Assembly: GCA_937874965.1 (NCBI GenBank)
Contig: CALNCD010000058.1
Location: 1 to 27,705, forward strand
Origin: an uncultured Erysipelotrichaceae bacterium
GTDB taxonomy: Bacteria; Bacillota_I; Bacilli_A; Erysipelotrichales; Erysipelotrichaceae
Direction: 5' to 3'
Length of the DNA stretch: 27,705 nucleotides
The notes beneath the pieces are model-generated. The model ran no database searches. It was given only the letters and a program-made list of their open reading frames with translations, and was not told the origin of the DNA. The first letter of the stretch is position 1. Each line of letters starts with the position of its first letter. Positions 7,730 through 14,649 of the stretch are shown here, in pieces. The translations under genes were made by a program, and so were the position numbers.

Positions 7730-8500
7730 ATGGAAATGATCAAAGGCTATATTAATTCGGTTGAAACGTTCGGCTCTGTCGATGGTCCTGGAATCCGCTA
7801 TATTGTATTCCTGCAAGGATGCGGGATGCGTTGCCAGTATTGTCACAATCCGAATACATGGAACATTACCAAGAGCAATGGCAAAACAGCGGACGATGTC
7901 TTGAAGGATGCGATTCAGTATCGCCCCTACTGGGGTGATAAAGGCGGAATTACCGCAAGCGGAGGCGAAGCACTTCTGCAGATCGATTTCCTGATTGATC
8001 TCTTCCAGAAAGCCAAGGCCCTTGGTGTAAATACAACACTGGATACGTGCGGGCAGCCCTACACGACCAAAGAGCCATTCTACTCGAAGTTCAAGCAGCT
8101 GATGGAAGTCACGGATCTGGTGATTCTGGATATTAAGCACATTGATACTGTAAAGCATAAAGCATTGACGGGCTGGGGCAATGAGAATATCCTGGACCTG
8201 GCCCGGTATCTATCGGATCATGGAAAGCCGATGTGGATTCGCCATGTTCTTGTACCGGAGCGGACAGACTATGATGAAGACCTGACAAGACTTGGGGAGT
8301 TCATCAGAACATTGAATCATGTCGATAAAGTAGAGATCCTGCCGTATCATGTTCTTGGTGTGCTGAAATACAAGGAGTTGAATCTTCCTTATCCTTTGGA
8401 AGGGATAAATCCGCCGACCAAGGACCGCATTGAAAATGCAGAGAGATTGCTTCACACCGAGGCATATAAAGGTTATCTAACCCGGAAGTTCAGTGCATAA
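7730..8500 (+). CDS. pflA: Pyruvate formate-lyase-activating enzyme (radical SAM)
   Basis: 256-residue radical SAM activase that abstracts hydrogen from the PFL glycine, creating the stable radical. The [4Fe-4S] ligands are C31, C35 and C38 in GCGMRCQYCHNPNTW, the CxxxCxxC pattern of this family. TASGGEALLQ carries the GGE SAM-binding motif, and WIRHVLVPERTD resembles the conserved stretch near the end of the barrel. It lacks the extra ferredoxin-like cluster domain found in many other glycyl-radical activases, so it is the PFL type. AAGGAGGTG precedes ATG 7730. Probably co-transcribed with pflB; no clear terminator follows either gene. Confidence 0.96.
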   Translation: MEMIKGYINSVETFGSVDGPGIRYIVFLQGCGMRCQYCHNPNTWNITKSNGKTADDVLKDAIQYRPYWGDKGGITASGGEALLQIDFLIDLFQKAKALGVNTTLDTCGQPYTTKEPFYSKFKQLMEVTDLVILDIKHIDTVKHKALTGWGNENILDLARYLSDHGKPMWIRHVLVPERTDYDEDLTRLGEFIRTLNHVDKVEILPYHVLGVLKYKELNLPYPLEGINPPTKDRIENAERLLHTEAYKGYLTRKFSA

Positions 8501-8802
8501 TGCCCTGAGCTTTTTGGTTTCTGTGCATGCATGCAATCTAGGCATCAGAAATGAAGTATGGTATGATTGACTCAACCTTGCCTGCTGTGAGAAGATGCAA
8601 TGCGATTCAAGACCGGATTGGATGGTCGAATTGAAATACCGATGTTGGAAAACCCTGAGACACCATCATCACTCAGGTTTCGCGGCTCACGATTTGCAGG
8701 GAATGATTCCTGATCAAATTATGGAATAGTGAGTGCACTATCAATCCGCCGGCTAGATTCAGAAGGGTATCGTATGAAGGACTGTGTAATGAAAGGGTGC
8801 TT
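8501..8802. other. 302-base intergenic region, no gene recognised
   Basis: No coding region is convincing here. A self-overlapping TGCATGCATGCA occurs at 8523-8534, and TTTCTG/CAGAAA (8518-8523/8546-8551) could form a weak hairpin without a T tract. A perfect inverted repeat ATAGTG-AGTG-CACTAT (8726-8741) lies about 60 bases before the next gene and could be an operator. No clear pflA terminator was found. Confidence 0.5.
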
Positions 8803-9096
8803 ATGAAAAAGTTCGCAGTAATTTATGTTGTGGTTTATAGTTGCTATCAGTTTCTGAAAGTCTTGATTGCGTTAGGTGCCCTAATCTTCTTCGTATTTTC
8901 ATCTCCGGCTTACCTAAATGATGCACTGCTGTTCTTTTCAACAATCTCCCTACTTGTCTATGCTATTGTTCCCCCATTGATTGTGATTGAAGCGCTGGCT
9001 ACAATGATGGCTTTCGTCTGTTCTTTATTCATATTCGGATATGTTTTTGTAAAGCAAAAACATGAAGATGATCTTGAGGAAGCCGATGAGATGTAA
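8803..9096 (+). CDS. Small membrane protein, function unknown
   Basis: 97 residues with about three hydrophobic segments (roughly 5-33, 42-62 and 64-86) and a short acidic, charged tail KQKHEDDLEEADEM. ATG 8803 is preferred because GAAAGGG lies five bases upstream; a GTG two codons earlier would overlap that site. I recognise no family. Its stop codon directly abuts the stop of the opposite-strand small membrane gene at 9097, so the two are tail-to-tail with no intervening base. The predicted topology is an integral inner-membrane protein with a cytoplasmic or external acidic tail. Confidence 0.7.
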   Translation: MKKFAVIYVVVYSCYQFLKVLIALGALIFFVFSSPAYLNDALLFFSTISLLVYAIVPPLIVIEALATMMAFVCSLFIFGYVFVKQKHEDDLEEADEM

Positions 9097-9246
9097 TTAT
9101 CTCCGCCTGAAGGATTCGCGCCAGCTAAAGTAAACAATATTCCCGATAGACCAAAGTACCAGCAATTCTAAGTTGAGATCGCTGGCAATGGCGAATAATG
9201 CCAACACGATAATGTAAATACCAATAAAAAAATCATTCTTAGCCAT
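9097..9246 (-). CDS. 49-residue single-pass membrane protein, function unknown
   Basis: Very short protein: a few polar residues (MAKND), one or two hydrophobic stretches (FFIGIYIIVLALFAIAS and LELLVLWSIGNIVYF), then a basic tail RESFRRR. The start at 9246 is chosen because AAAGGAAC lies just upstream on this strand; the open frame extends further but with no better ribosome site and unlikely composition. It converges with the 97-residue membrane gene, stop to stop. No family is recognised. The good ribosome site and membrane pattern make it more credible than a chance frame, but it may be non-essential or unexpressed. Confidence 0.55.
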   Translation of the reverse strand: MAKNDFFIGIYIIVLALFAIASDLNLELLVLWSIGNIVYFSWRESFRRR

Positions 9247-9319
9247 GTTTGTTCCTTTTTCGTCGTTATAAGTTAACAGAAGTATATCTGAGGGGCAATG
9301 GAAATTCAATAGGGCGTGA

Positions 9320-9348
9320 TTGCTGTTTCCGTGAAATAGGGCTAGAAT
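9320..9348 (+). promoter_or_regulatory. Promoter of the flavin reductase-like gene
   Basis: -35 TTGCTG (9320-9325), 17-bp spacer, -10 TAGAAT (9343-9348), about 47 bases before ATG 9396, which has AAGGAG upstream. Confidence 0.65.
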
Positions 9349-9395
9349 AGGGGTATGGATCATCTGGAAGGCCGGATGGTCAGAAGGAGTGCAGA

Positions 9396-9926
9396 ATGAA
9401 AAAAAGCATTGAGCTCAACGATTATCTAAGCCAGATCAATTCCGCATTGACTTCAGGAATTCTTCTGACGACTAAAGCAGGAGACAGGGTCAATACGATG
9501 ACAATAGGATGGGCACAGATCGGTGTGATCTGGGGGCGCCCGATTGCAAGTGTCTTTGTTCGGGAATCTCGTTTTTCGTTTCGCCAGCTTCTGGAGAATC
9601 CGGAATTTACGCTAAACATACCCAGAGGTGCTTTAAACCGTCAGATTCTCGGCCGTGCAGGTACTCAGTCCGGGCGGGATATTGATAAGATCAAGGAACT
9701 TGGGCTTACATTGGAAGAATCCTCTGTGATCAGCGTGCCCGGGATCAAAGAGTTTCCCTTGACGCTTGAGTGTTCAGTGCTCTATAGTCATCGGATTGAT
9801 CCGAAGCAACTTCCGGTGGATATTCAAACGAAGAGCTACCCTGTCGGCGTCAGTGGCAGCGGGGCAAATGAGTCTGCCCATTGGGTCTATTGCGGTGAAA
9901 TCAAGGCCGCATATTTGATTGACTAA
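9396..9926 (+). CDS. Flavin reductase-like, FMN-binding protein
   Basis: 176-residue protein of the flavin reductase-like (split-barrel FMN-binding) family. Features are LTSGILLTTKAGDRVNTMTI at about 17-36, where the family opening usually reads T.G..v.T...g..N.mt.s, then PIASVFVRESRFSFRQLLENPEFTLNI, which matches the region contacting FMN phosphate. Such proteins use NAD(P)H to reduce flavin or are flavoproteins of unknown substrate; the physiological role cannot be named. It appears monocistronic, with its own promoter and a hairpin terminator afterwards. No signal peptide, so cytosolic. Confidence 0.82.
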   Translation: MKKSIELNDYLSQINSALTSGILLTTKAGDRVNTMTIGWAQIGVIWGRPIASVFVRESRFSFRQLLENPEFTLNIPRGALNRQILGRAGTQSGRDIDKIKELGLTLEESSVISVPGIKEFPLTLECSVLYSHRIDPKQLPVDIQTKSYPVGVSGSGANESAHWVYCGEIKAAYLID

Positions 9927-9939
9927 TCCAGACTGCAGC

Positions 9940-10017
9940 AAAAAGACATCAGAATTGAGTGGGCTTTGAAATCTTGGACTACGACAAGGAAGTTCAGCTC
10001 ATAGGATGTCTTTTTTT
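9940..10017. terminator. Bidirectional terminator with long loop
   Basis: Perfect 11-bp stem AAAAAGACATC (9940-9950) / GATGTCTTTTT (10005-10015), with T runs available in both directions. It sits between convergent genes ending at 9926 and 10041. The 54-base loop is unusually large; a weak GGGCT/AGCTC inner pairing may compact it. Confidence 0.75.
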
Positions 10018-10040
10018 GTGATTCTATCTCCAAATTATAG

Positions 10041-10583
10041 TTATTGATCCAACATGGCCCATAGTTTTTTGGTGGTATTGGCATTACGGATGGTTATGCT
10101 GGAATAGGCTTTATTGGCCACGAGTTTTGACCAGCGTGTCTTCGAGAAATTTTGTATCGGAACGCTCCAGAAGATGAGTGATCCATAGGCAGAGACCTGT
10201 TCATACTCAGGTTTTGTTTCTCCTATGGATGCGATAATGTCATCTGCCGTTGCAGGTGGAATTACAAAGATTGCATTGTGCCTGGAAGCTGGATTGGTAT
10301 CCCACCAGGATGGTGAATGCTTTAATGCTTCTTTAAAGGAACCAGCGTCCACAATATTGACAATGATCTGCAGTCCCAGAATTTGTTCGATGAATGATTC
10401 ACAACGCATTCTGAGTTCAGAAACTGATGTCAGGTCGCTGGTAAAGATGACATTACCGCTGTTGATGTATGTTTTCACATGACTGAAGCCTTCCTGTTCA
10501 AATAAGGCTTTCAGCACTGGCATCGCTATCGTGTTGTTTCCACCAACGTTGATGCCTCGCAAAAGGGCAATATACTGTGGCAT
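10041..10583 (-). CDS. DUF1697 family protein
   Basis: 180 residues beginning with YIALLRGINVGGNNTIAMP, the near-invariant N-terminal signature of DUF1697, followed by TYINSGNVIFTSD, also typical, and a basic C-terminal RWSKLVANKAYSSITIRNANT, where the family normally has a TRNW-like motif. The biochemical role of this family is not established. The start at 10583 lies 11 bases after the cysK-like stop on the same strand, with an AAGGAGGAAT site, so the two are probably co-transcribed. That pairing does not itself show a sulfur function. The convergent side is closed by the hairpin at 9940-10017. Confidence 0.9.
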   Translation of the reverse strand: MPQYIALLRGINVGGNNTIAMPVLKALFEQEGFSHVKTYINSGNVIFTSDLTSVSELRMRCESFIEQILGLQIIVNIVDAGSFKEALKHSPSWWDTNPASRHNAIFVIPPATADDIIASIGETKPEYEQVSAYGSLIFWSVPIQNFSKTRWSKLVANKAYSSITIRNANTTKKLWAMLDQ

Positions 10584-10594
10584 GTTATTCCTCC

Positions 10595-11509
10595 TTAGCC
10601 AAAAAGTTCGGTGCTGAAATAGCGCTCACCCGTATCTGGAATCAGGGTGACGACGCGTTTGCCTGGGCCGAGCTTCTGCGCCAGCCTGAGTGCGGCACTG
10701 ACATTTGAACCGCTGCTGATTCCACACAGCAGGCCTTCTTCTTTCGCTAAGCGCTGACTCATAGAAAGTGCTTCGTGATCACTCACGATACAGACATCCG
10801 TATACAGCGTGCAATCCAGGTTTTCAGGAATTAATCCATCCCCGATTCCCATTTGTATATGGCTGGAAACAGGTTGCCCGCTGAGAATGGCGGCATGTTC
10901 AGGTTCAACGGCCCAGATTTCAATGGCTGGGTTCTTCTCTTTCAAGGCTAGGCCAACCCCGCTTAGGCAACCACCCGTGCCGACACCGTCAATGGCAAAA
11001 ACCGATTCTTCGAGAATCTCTTTGCCGGTCTGTTTATAGTGGACGGCAGGATTATCAGGATTCTTGAATTGCTGGGGAAGATAGGCATCAGGGAAGCTGT
11101 GGTAGAGCTCTTCGGCTTTGCGGATGCATCCCTCAATGCAGGATCCGATGTCGCCTTCATCATGGATCAATATGACCTCTGCGCCATAGTGTTCGACCAG
11201 CTTACGCCGCTCGACACTGACGGAATCCGGCATAATAATAATGACCCGATACCCTAGAACTGCACCAACCAAGGCAATCGCAATGCCCTGATTGCCGCTG
11301 GTAGGTTCTATTATGACGGTGTCTTGCTGAATCAGTCCTTTATCAATGGCATTCTGGATCATGTTCAAGGCGGTTCGAGTCTTGATGGAACCACCGACAT
11401 TAACAGCTTCAAACTTAACGTAGACCTCTGCAGATCCATCTGGCACAACCCGGTTAAGACGAATGAGCGGTGTATTTCCGACCGCTTCTAAAACATTGTT
11501 GTATAACAT
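10595..11509 (-). CDS. cysK: Cysteine synthase-family PLP enzyme (O-acetylserine sulfhydrylase-like)
   Basis: 304-residue fold-type II PLP enzyme. The Schiff-base lysine is K43 in VGGSIKTRTALNM, the substrate loop is PTSGNQGIAIAL from about 69, and the phosphate-binding glycine loop is GVGTGGCLSGV. Cysteine synthase A makes cysteine from O-acetylserine and sulfide. Several positions differ from the commonest CysK forms: SIKTR instead of SVKDR and SGNQG instead of SGNTG, so it may belong to a distinct subgroup, possibly using another activated serine. It diverges from the persulfide-type operon with a shared 123-bp control region, consistent with sulfide assimilation. The family call is firm; the exact substrate is not. 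Confidence 0.85.
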   Translation of the reverse strand: MLYNNVLEAVGNTPLIRLNRVVPDGSAEVYVKFEAVNVGGSIKTRTALNMIQNAIDKGLIQQDTVIIEPTSGNQGIAIALVGAVLGYRVIIIMPDSVSVERRKLVEHYGAEVILIHDEGDIGSCIEGCIRKAEELYHSFPDAYLPQQFKNPDNPAVHYKQTGKEILEESVFAIDGVGTGGCLSGVGLALKEKNPAIEIWAVEPEHAAILSGQPVSSHIQMGIGDGLIPENLDCTLYTDVCIVSDHEALSMSQRLAKEEGLLCGISSGSNVSAALRLAQKLGPGKRVVTLIPDTGERYFSTELFG

Positions 11510-11535
11510 ACATCACCCTCATGATTCTTGGGGAC

Positions 11536-11564
11536 ATTGTAGCATTTTCCGTGATGAGGAACAA
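11536..11564 (-). promoter_or_regulatory. Promoter of the cysK-like gene
   Basis: Reading leftward: -35 TTGTTC (11564-11559), exactly 17 bp, then TGC-TACAAT, an extended -10 (11541-11536). It lies 27 bases before the start codon at 11509. No CsoR-type palindrome overlaps it; the only one lies about 33 bp upstream, at 11597-11612. Confidence 0.7.
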
Positions 11565-11585
11565 GACATTTATGAAGCATTATGC

Positions 11586-11615
11586 TTGTTCGATATATAC
11601 CCTATGGGGTATTAT
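11586..11615 (+). promoter_or_regulatory. Persulfide-operon promoter containing a CsoR/CstR-type operator
   Basis: The perfect palindrome ATACCC-TATG-GGGTAT (11597-11612) matches the TACCC-N4-GGGTA pattern of CsoR-family operators, which is A/T-flanked and G/C-tracted. It falls between a -35-like TTGTTC (11586-11591) and a -10-like TATTAT (11610-11615) separated by 18 bp, so a bound repressor would block polymerase. The gene's Shine-Dalgarno GGAGG (11624-11628) follows closely, implying a very short leader, so an alternative start upstream is possible. The repressor is likely the operon's own last gene. Confidence 0.72.
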
Positions 11616-11632
11616 GGATTCATGGAGGTCAT

Positions 11633-11908
11633 ATGGGACTATTTACACGATTACCGAGCGTTCGCTTATCTGAAGTCGGGAGCAAGGAACAGATTATTGA
11701 TGTCAGAGAGCCGCATGAATTTTCAAAAGCACATTTGCCAAACACCAGGAATATTCCGTTAGGGAAGATTGCTGACTTTGAAAGCCAGAAGCGGGTCTAT
11801 GTCATCTGTGCATCAGGAATGCGAAGCAGGCAGGCCGTAAAGGTTCTGCGCAAGAAAGGCATCGATGCGATCAACATTAAAGGAGGTATGATCGGAAATG
11901 GAAAGTAA
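11633..11908 (+). CDS. Single-domain rhodanese (sulfurtransferase), first gene of the operon
   Basis: 91-residue rhodanese domain. It has IIDVREPHEF (about 21-30), the CH2A-like signature, and the active-site loop CASGMR with persulfide-carrying C59. Rhodaneses move sulfane sulfur between thiols through a cysteine persulfide. ATG 11633 is used because GGAGG lies at 11624-11628; an earlier in-frame ATG at 11582 would begin upstream of the operator and promoter. The gene overlaps the next start by 11 bases, with the AAGGAGG for the next gene inside its 3' end, so translation is coupled. Cytosolic; likely partner of the CoA-disulfide reductase fusion. Confidence 0.88.
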   Translation: MGLFTRLPSVRLSEVGSKEQIIDVREPHEFSKAHLPNTRNIPLGKIADFESQKRVYVICASGMRSRQAVKVLRKKGIDAINIKGGMIGNGK

Positions 11909-13553
11909 GACAATCGTCGTTGTCGGTGGTGTAGCTGGAGGAATGAGTTTCGCCACCCGTTATCGTCGCTTGAATCAGCAAGACACGATTATCGTGTTGG
12001 ATAAGGGTCCGTACGTGTCATTTGCCAACTGTGGGTTACCTTACTATATTTCCCAGGAAATCAGTGATCGAAGTGATCTGATTGTTGCGGAAAAGGAGAT
12101 GCTGGAACATCGTTTTCAATTGGATATCAGAACGGACTCTGAAGTGACTGGAATTTTTCCAGAGGCAAAGGAAATTGAGGTCTTCCATCGCGAGGAGCAC
12201 TACCGCTTGAAGTATGATGAGCTCGTTTTGTCCATGGGTGCTAAACCGATTCGCTTGGAGATGGATGGGATAGCGCAATCTGATCATGTCTTTACCTTGC
12301 GCAATATTCCGGATGTTGATCAAATCAAAGCTTATCTGGATCAGCATCCAGTAAAGCATGCGGTAATCATCGGGGCCGGTTTTATCGGAATGGAGATGGT
12401 TGAGGGTTTAGCGCAGCGGCAGATTCATGTCAGTGTGGTTGAAAAAGCACCGCAGGTCTTGCCTCCTCTGGATGAAGAAATGGCTGCATTTGCCCAAGCA
12501 GAGCTTATCCGGAACGGGGTTGATGTTTATGTCAATACGACTGCAAAGTCTATTAGGGAATCTCAGGTTCAGTTGGAAGATGGCACTGTCTTGCCAGCAG
12601 ATCTGGTTATCTTTTCAATCGGTGTCCAACCTGAAAACAGTATGGCACTTGAAGCGGGAATAGAAACCGGACTTCGTGGCGCAATTCGTGTTGATTCTCA
12701 GTTCAGAACCTCGATTGCGCATATCTATGCAGTTGGAGATGGTATCGTTGTTCCTCATTTCATTACTGGACAGGACAGTGTGATTGCTCTGGCATCTCCC
12801 GCAAATCGTCAGGGGAGGCAGCTAGCGGATATTCTGAGCGGATTCAATAAGCATTATCGTGGCACACTGGGAACGTCAATTGTGCGTCTGTTTGATCTCT
12901 CAATCGCGAGCACAGGGTTGAATGAGCGGCAGCTTAAGGATAAGTACATTGAAGTCATGCATCTCCTCGGAAATGACCATGCTGGCTATTTTCCAGGTAC
13001 AACCCCGATTCATCTGAAGGTGATATTCGATGCAGAGACGGGACAGATCTATGGGGCGCAAGGGGTCGGTGCAAAAGGAATTGATAAGCGGATTGATGTT
13101 ATTGCGACCGCCATCAAAGGCAATATTCCGATTCAGGATTTGCAGGAGCTTGAACTTGCCTATGCGCCGCCTTTCGGTTCAGCCAAGGATATCGTGAATA
13201 TGGCGGGTTATGTCGGTGAGAATATTCGTGATGGCAAAACACATCTGATCCAGTGGTCGGATCTTCGCCGACGTATCGATGAGGGTTACATGCTGCTTGA
13301 TGTACGTCGTGAAGATGAAGTAAGAACGAAGGGAATCATCAAGGGAGCACTTCATATCCCGCTTGATGAACTGCGGTGCCGCGCTTCTGAGCTGGATCGC
13401 TCGAAACCGGTGATTGTCTATTGTCACAGCAGTATTCGCAGTTACAATGCAGAACAGATTCTACAGGCGATGGGATTTGATGCTTTCAATCTCGATGGAT
13501 CATTTGCGCTTTATTCTATTGCTCATCCTGAGGAGATTGAGCATCATGTATAA
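11898..13553 (+). CDS. CoA-disulfide reductase fused to a C-terminal rhodanese domain
   Basis: 551-residue FAD/NAD(P)H enzyme of the CoADR-rhodanese fusion type. The N-terminal FAD-binding motif is VVVGGVAGGMSFA (7-19); the single active-site cysteine is C45 in SFANCGLPYY, which forms a mixed disulfide with CoA; an NAD(P)H Rossmann motif IIGAGFIGMEM lies near residue 160; the dimerisation domain follows. The rhodanese domain begins around 460, with LLDVRREDEV and active C509 in YCHSSIR. Such enzymes reduce CoA persulfide or polysulfide, feeding sulfane sulfur to the rhodanese. It overlaps both neighbours, by 11 and 8 bases. I expect a role in clearing reactive sulfur species. Confidence 0.93.
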   Translation: MESKTIVVVGGVAGGMSFATRYRRLNQQDTIIVLDKGPYVSFANCGLPYYISQEISDRSDLIVAEKEMLEHRFQLDIRTDSEVTGIFPEAKEIEVFHREEHYRLKYDELVLSMGAKPIRLEMDGIAQSDHVFTLRNIPDVDQIKAYLDQHPVKHAVIIGAGFIGMEMVEGLAQRQIHVSVVEKAPQVLPPLDEEMAAFAQAELIRNGVDVYVNTTAKSIRESQVQLEDGTVLPADLVIFSIGVQPENSMALEAGIETGLRGAIRVDSQFRTSIAHIYAVGDGIVVPHFITGQDSVIALASPANRQGRQLADILSGFNKHYRGTLGTSIVRLFDLSIASTGLNERQLKDKYIEVMHLLGNDHAGYFPGTTPIHLKVIFDAETGQIYGAQGVGAKGIDKRIDVIATAIKGNIPIQDLQELELAYAPPFGSAKDIVNMAGYVGENIRDGKTHLIQWSDLRRRIDEGYMLLDVRREDEVRTKGIIKGALHIPLDELRCRASELDRSKPVIVYCHSSIRSYNAEQILQAMGFDAFNLDGSFALYSIAHPEEIEHHV

Positions 13554-13842
13554 AAGTATCCTGATGAAGGAACTGCGTGATTTCACTCATCTCAATCTGC
13601 TTGATGTGCGTGAACAGGATGAGCATCAAGGGGGTTATATTGAAGGTGCAATCTTGCTTCCCCTTAGCCAGTTGCAGCAACGTTTCTCTGAGTTGGATCA
13701 GACAATCGAGTATTATGTTGTCTGCTATTCGGGGTCACGTTCTCAAATGGCTTGTGCATTCTTGTCGGAAATGGGTTATAATGTCGTCAATGTAATGGGT
13801 GGAATGAGCGCCTATCGAGGAGAGTTATGCCATGAAATGTGA
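13546..13842 (+). CDS. Single-domain rhodanese, third gene of the operon
   Basis: 98 residues with NLLDVREQDEHQGGYIEGA, IP-type LLPLSQLQQR and an active loop CYSGSRS whose persulfide cysteine is C60. Starting at ATG 13546 it overlaps the preceding gene by 8 bases (ATGTATAA), and GAGGAG at 13530-13535 lies about 10 bases upstream; an ATG six codons later is an alternative. The C-terminal residues GELCHEM add a second cysteine. Together with the first gene and the fusion, this gives three rhodanese domains in four genes. The coding region overlaps the regulator gene by 11 bases, again indicating coupling. Confidence 0.88.
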   Translation: MYKSILMKELRDFTHLNLLDVREQDEHQGGYIEGAILLPLSQLQQRFSELDQTIEYYVVCYSGSRSQMACAFLSEMGYNVVNVMGGMSAYRGELCHEM

Positions 13843-14083
13843 TCCTAAAATACGCCATCGCTTCAGCCGTGTCCAAGGGCAGATGAGCGGTGTGGAACGA
13901 ATGATGGAGGATGAGCGCAGCTGTGAAGAAATTGTGACCCAATTAAGTGCGATCCGTTCCAGTCTCGATAGGTTGATTGCAACCATAACAACAGCAAATC
14001 TGGTCGAGTCCATTGAAAACAAGCATGGAATTCGGGTTGAGGATGTTGAAAGTGAAGTTGCCTTGATTGTTAAGAGTAAATAG
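13832..14083 (+). CDS. CsoR/CstR-family transcriptional repressor, likely sulfur-responsive but lacking the second sensor cysteine
   Basis: 83-residue all-helical repressor of the CsoR/RcnR/CstR family (RFSRVQGQMSGVERMMEDE is the DNA-binding first helix). CstR of Staphylococcus aureus senses persulfides through C31 and C60. Residue-for-residue alignment from memory, with no gap through residue 60, places C31 here in RSCEEIV, but position 60 in ANLVESIEN is serine, encoded TCC at 14009-14011. An additional C3 is present. The copper-CsoR His is missing (the aligned position is N56), so copper sensing is unlikely. It ends the rhodanese operon and should bind the operator at 11597-11612, giving autoregulation. 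Start ATG 13832 follows GAGGAG at 13817-13822. Confidence 0.87.
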   Translation: MKCDPKIRHRFSRVQGQMSGVERMMEDERSCEEIVTQLSAIRSSLDRLIATITTANLVESIENKHGIRVEDVESEVALIVKSK

Positions 14084-14112
14084 AGACAAGTATTCAGGCT
14101 TGTCTTTTTTTT
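14084..14112 (+). terminator. Terminator of the sulfur operon
   Basis: 7-bp stem AGACAAG/CTTGTCT (14084-14090/14099-14105), 8-base loop, then a run of eight Ts (14105-14112), immediately after the regulator stop. Confidence 0.92.
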
Positions 14113-14139
14113 CGATACAATCAGAGGTGAGGTAGTCGT

Positions 14140-14649
14140 ATGACAGGATTAAAAAGCCGGCTAGATGCATTCAGTGATGGAATTATTGCGATTATCATAA
14201 CCATCATGGTCATGCATGTTATTCAATTGGTGGATTTCACAGTCCAAGAATATCAAGCGCTTCTTAAGAGTATTTTCATCTATTTTGTCAGTTTCTGCTT
14301 TGTAGCAGATCTATGGTATCAGCATGTGTTGATTATTAACGGAATGAAGGAAATATCCAGACCCGTTTTGGTCAGTAATCTGCTTTTTCTCTTCTTTTTA
14401 TCGTTAAAGCCTGTTGCTACAAAGATCATGACCCAGAAAACATCATTGATCAATGTTGTGGTTTTCGGTATTCACATGATTATTGTCAATGTCTTTCTTT
14501 TTATTCTGCGATTGAGTGTTCTTAAGTTCAGAACACAATCAACACCACGGGTTTATCCGTTGTTCAGAAAAGCCTATTTTGTGGAGTGGATGCGGGGTGC
14601 GATGATGAATGTCATTTTGACAGGATTAGCTTTCGTTATTCCTCAATAG
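14140..14649 (+). CDS. TMEM175/DUF1211 family membrane protein, apparently truncated by TAG
   Basis: 169 residues. The N-terminus RLDAFSDGIIAIIITIMVM is the hallmark of bacterial TMEM175 (DUF1211) potassium channels, where RxxxFSD starts the pore-lining helix 1. Four more hydrophobic segments follow (about 40-62, 73-95, 98-120 and 150-168), giving five, whereas the family normally has six. The stop is TAG 14647-14649, and the same frame stays open for 60 more codons whose first residues look like the missing sixth helix. GAGGTGAGG lies just before ATG 14140, and TACAAT (14116-14121) could be a -10. Either a recent nonsense mutation or a readthrough gene. Confidence 0.8.
   Translation: MTGLKSRLDAFSDGIIAIIITIMVMHVIQLVDFTVQEYQALLKSIFIYFVSFCFVADLWYQHVLIINGMKEISRPVLVSNLLFLFFLSLKPVATKIMTQKTSLINVVVFGIHMIIVNVFLFILRLSVLKFRTQSTPRVYPLFRKAYFVEWMRGAMMNVILTGLAFVIPQ

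Noticed and set aside
13832..14083. Copper-sensing CsoR role for the small repressor
   Set aside because: The His and second Cys of the copper site are absent and no copper ATPase or chaperone gene is nearby; the neighbours are sulfur-transfer proteins.
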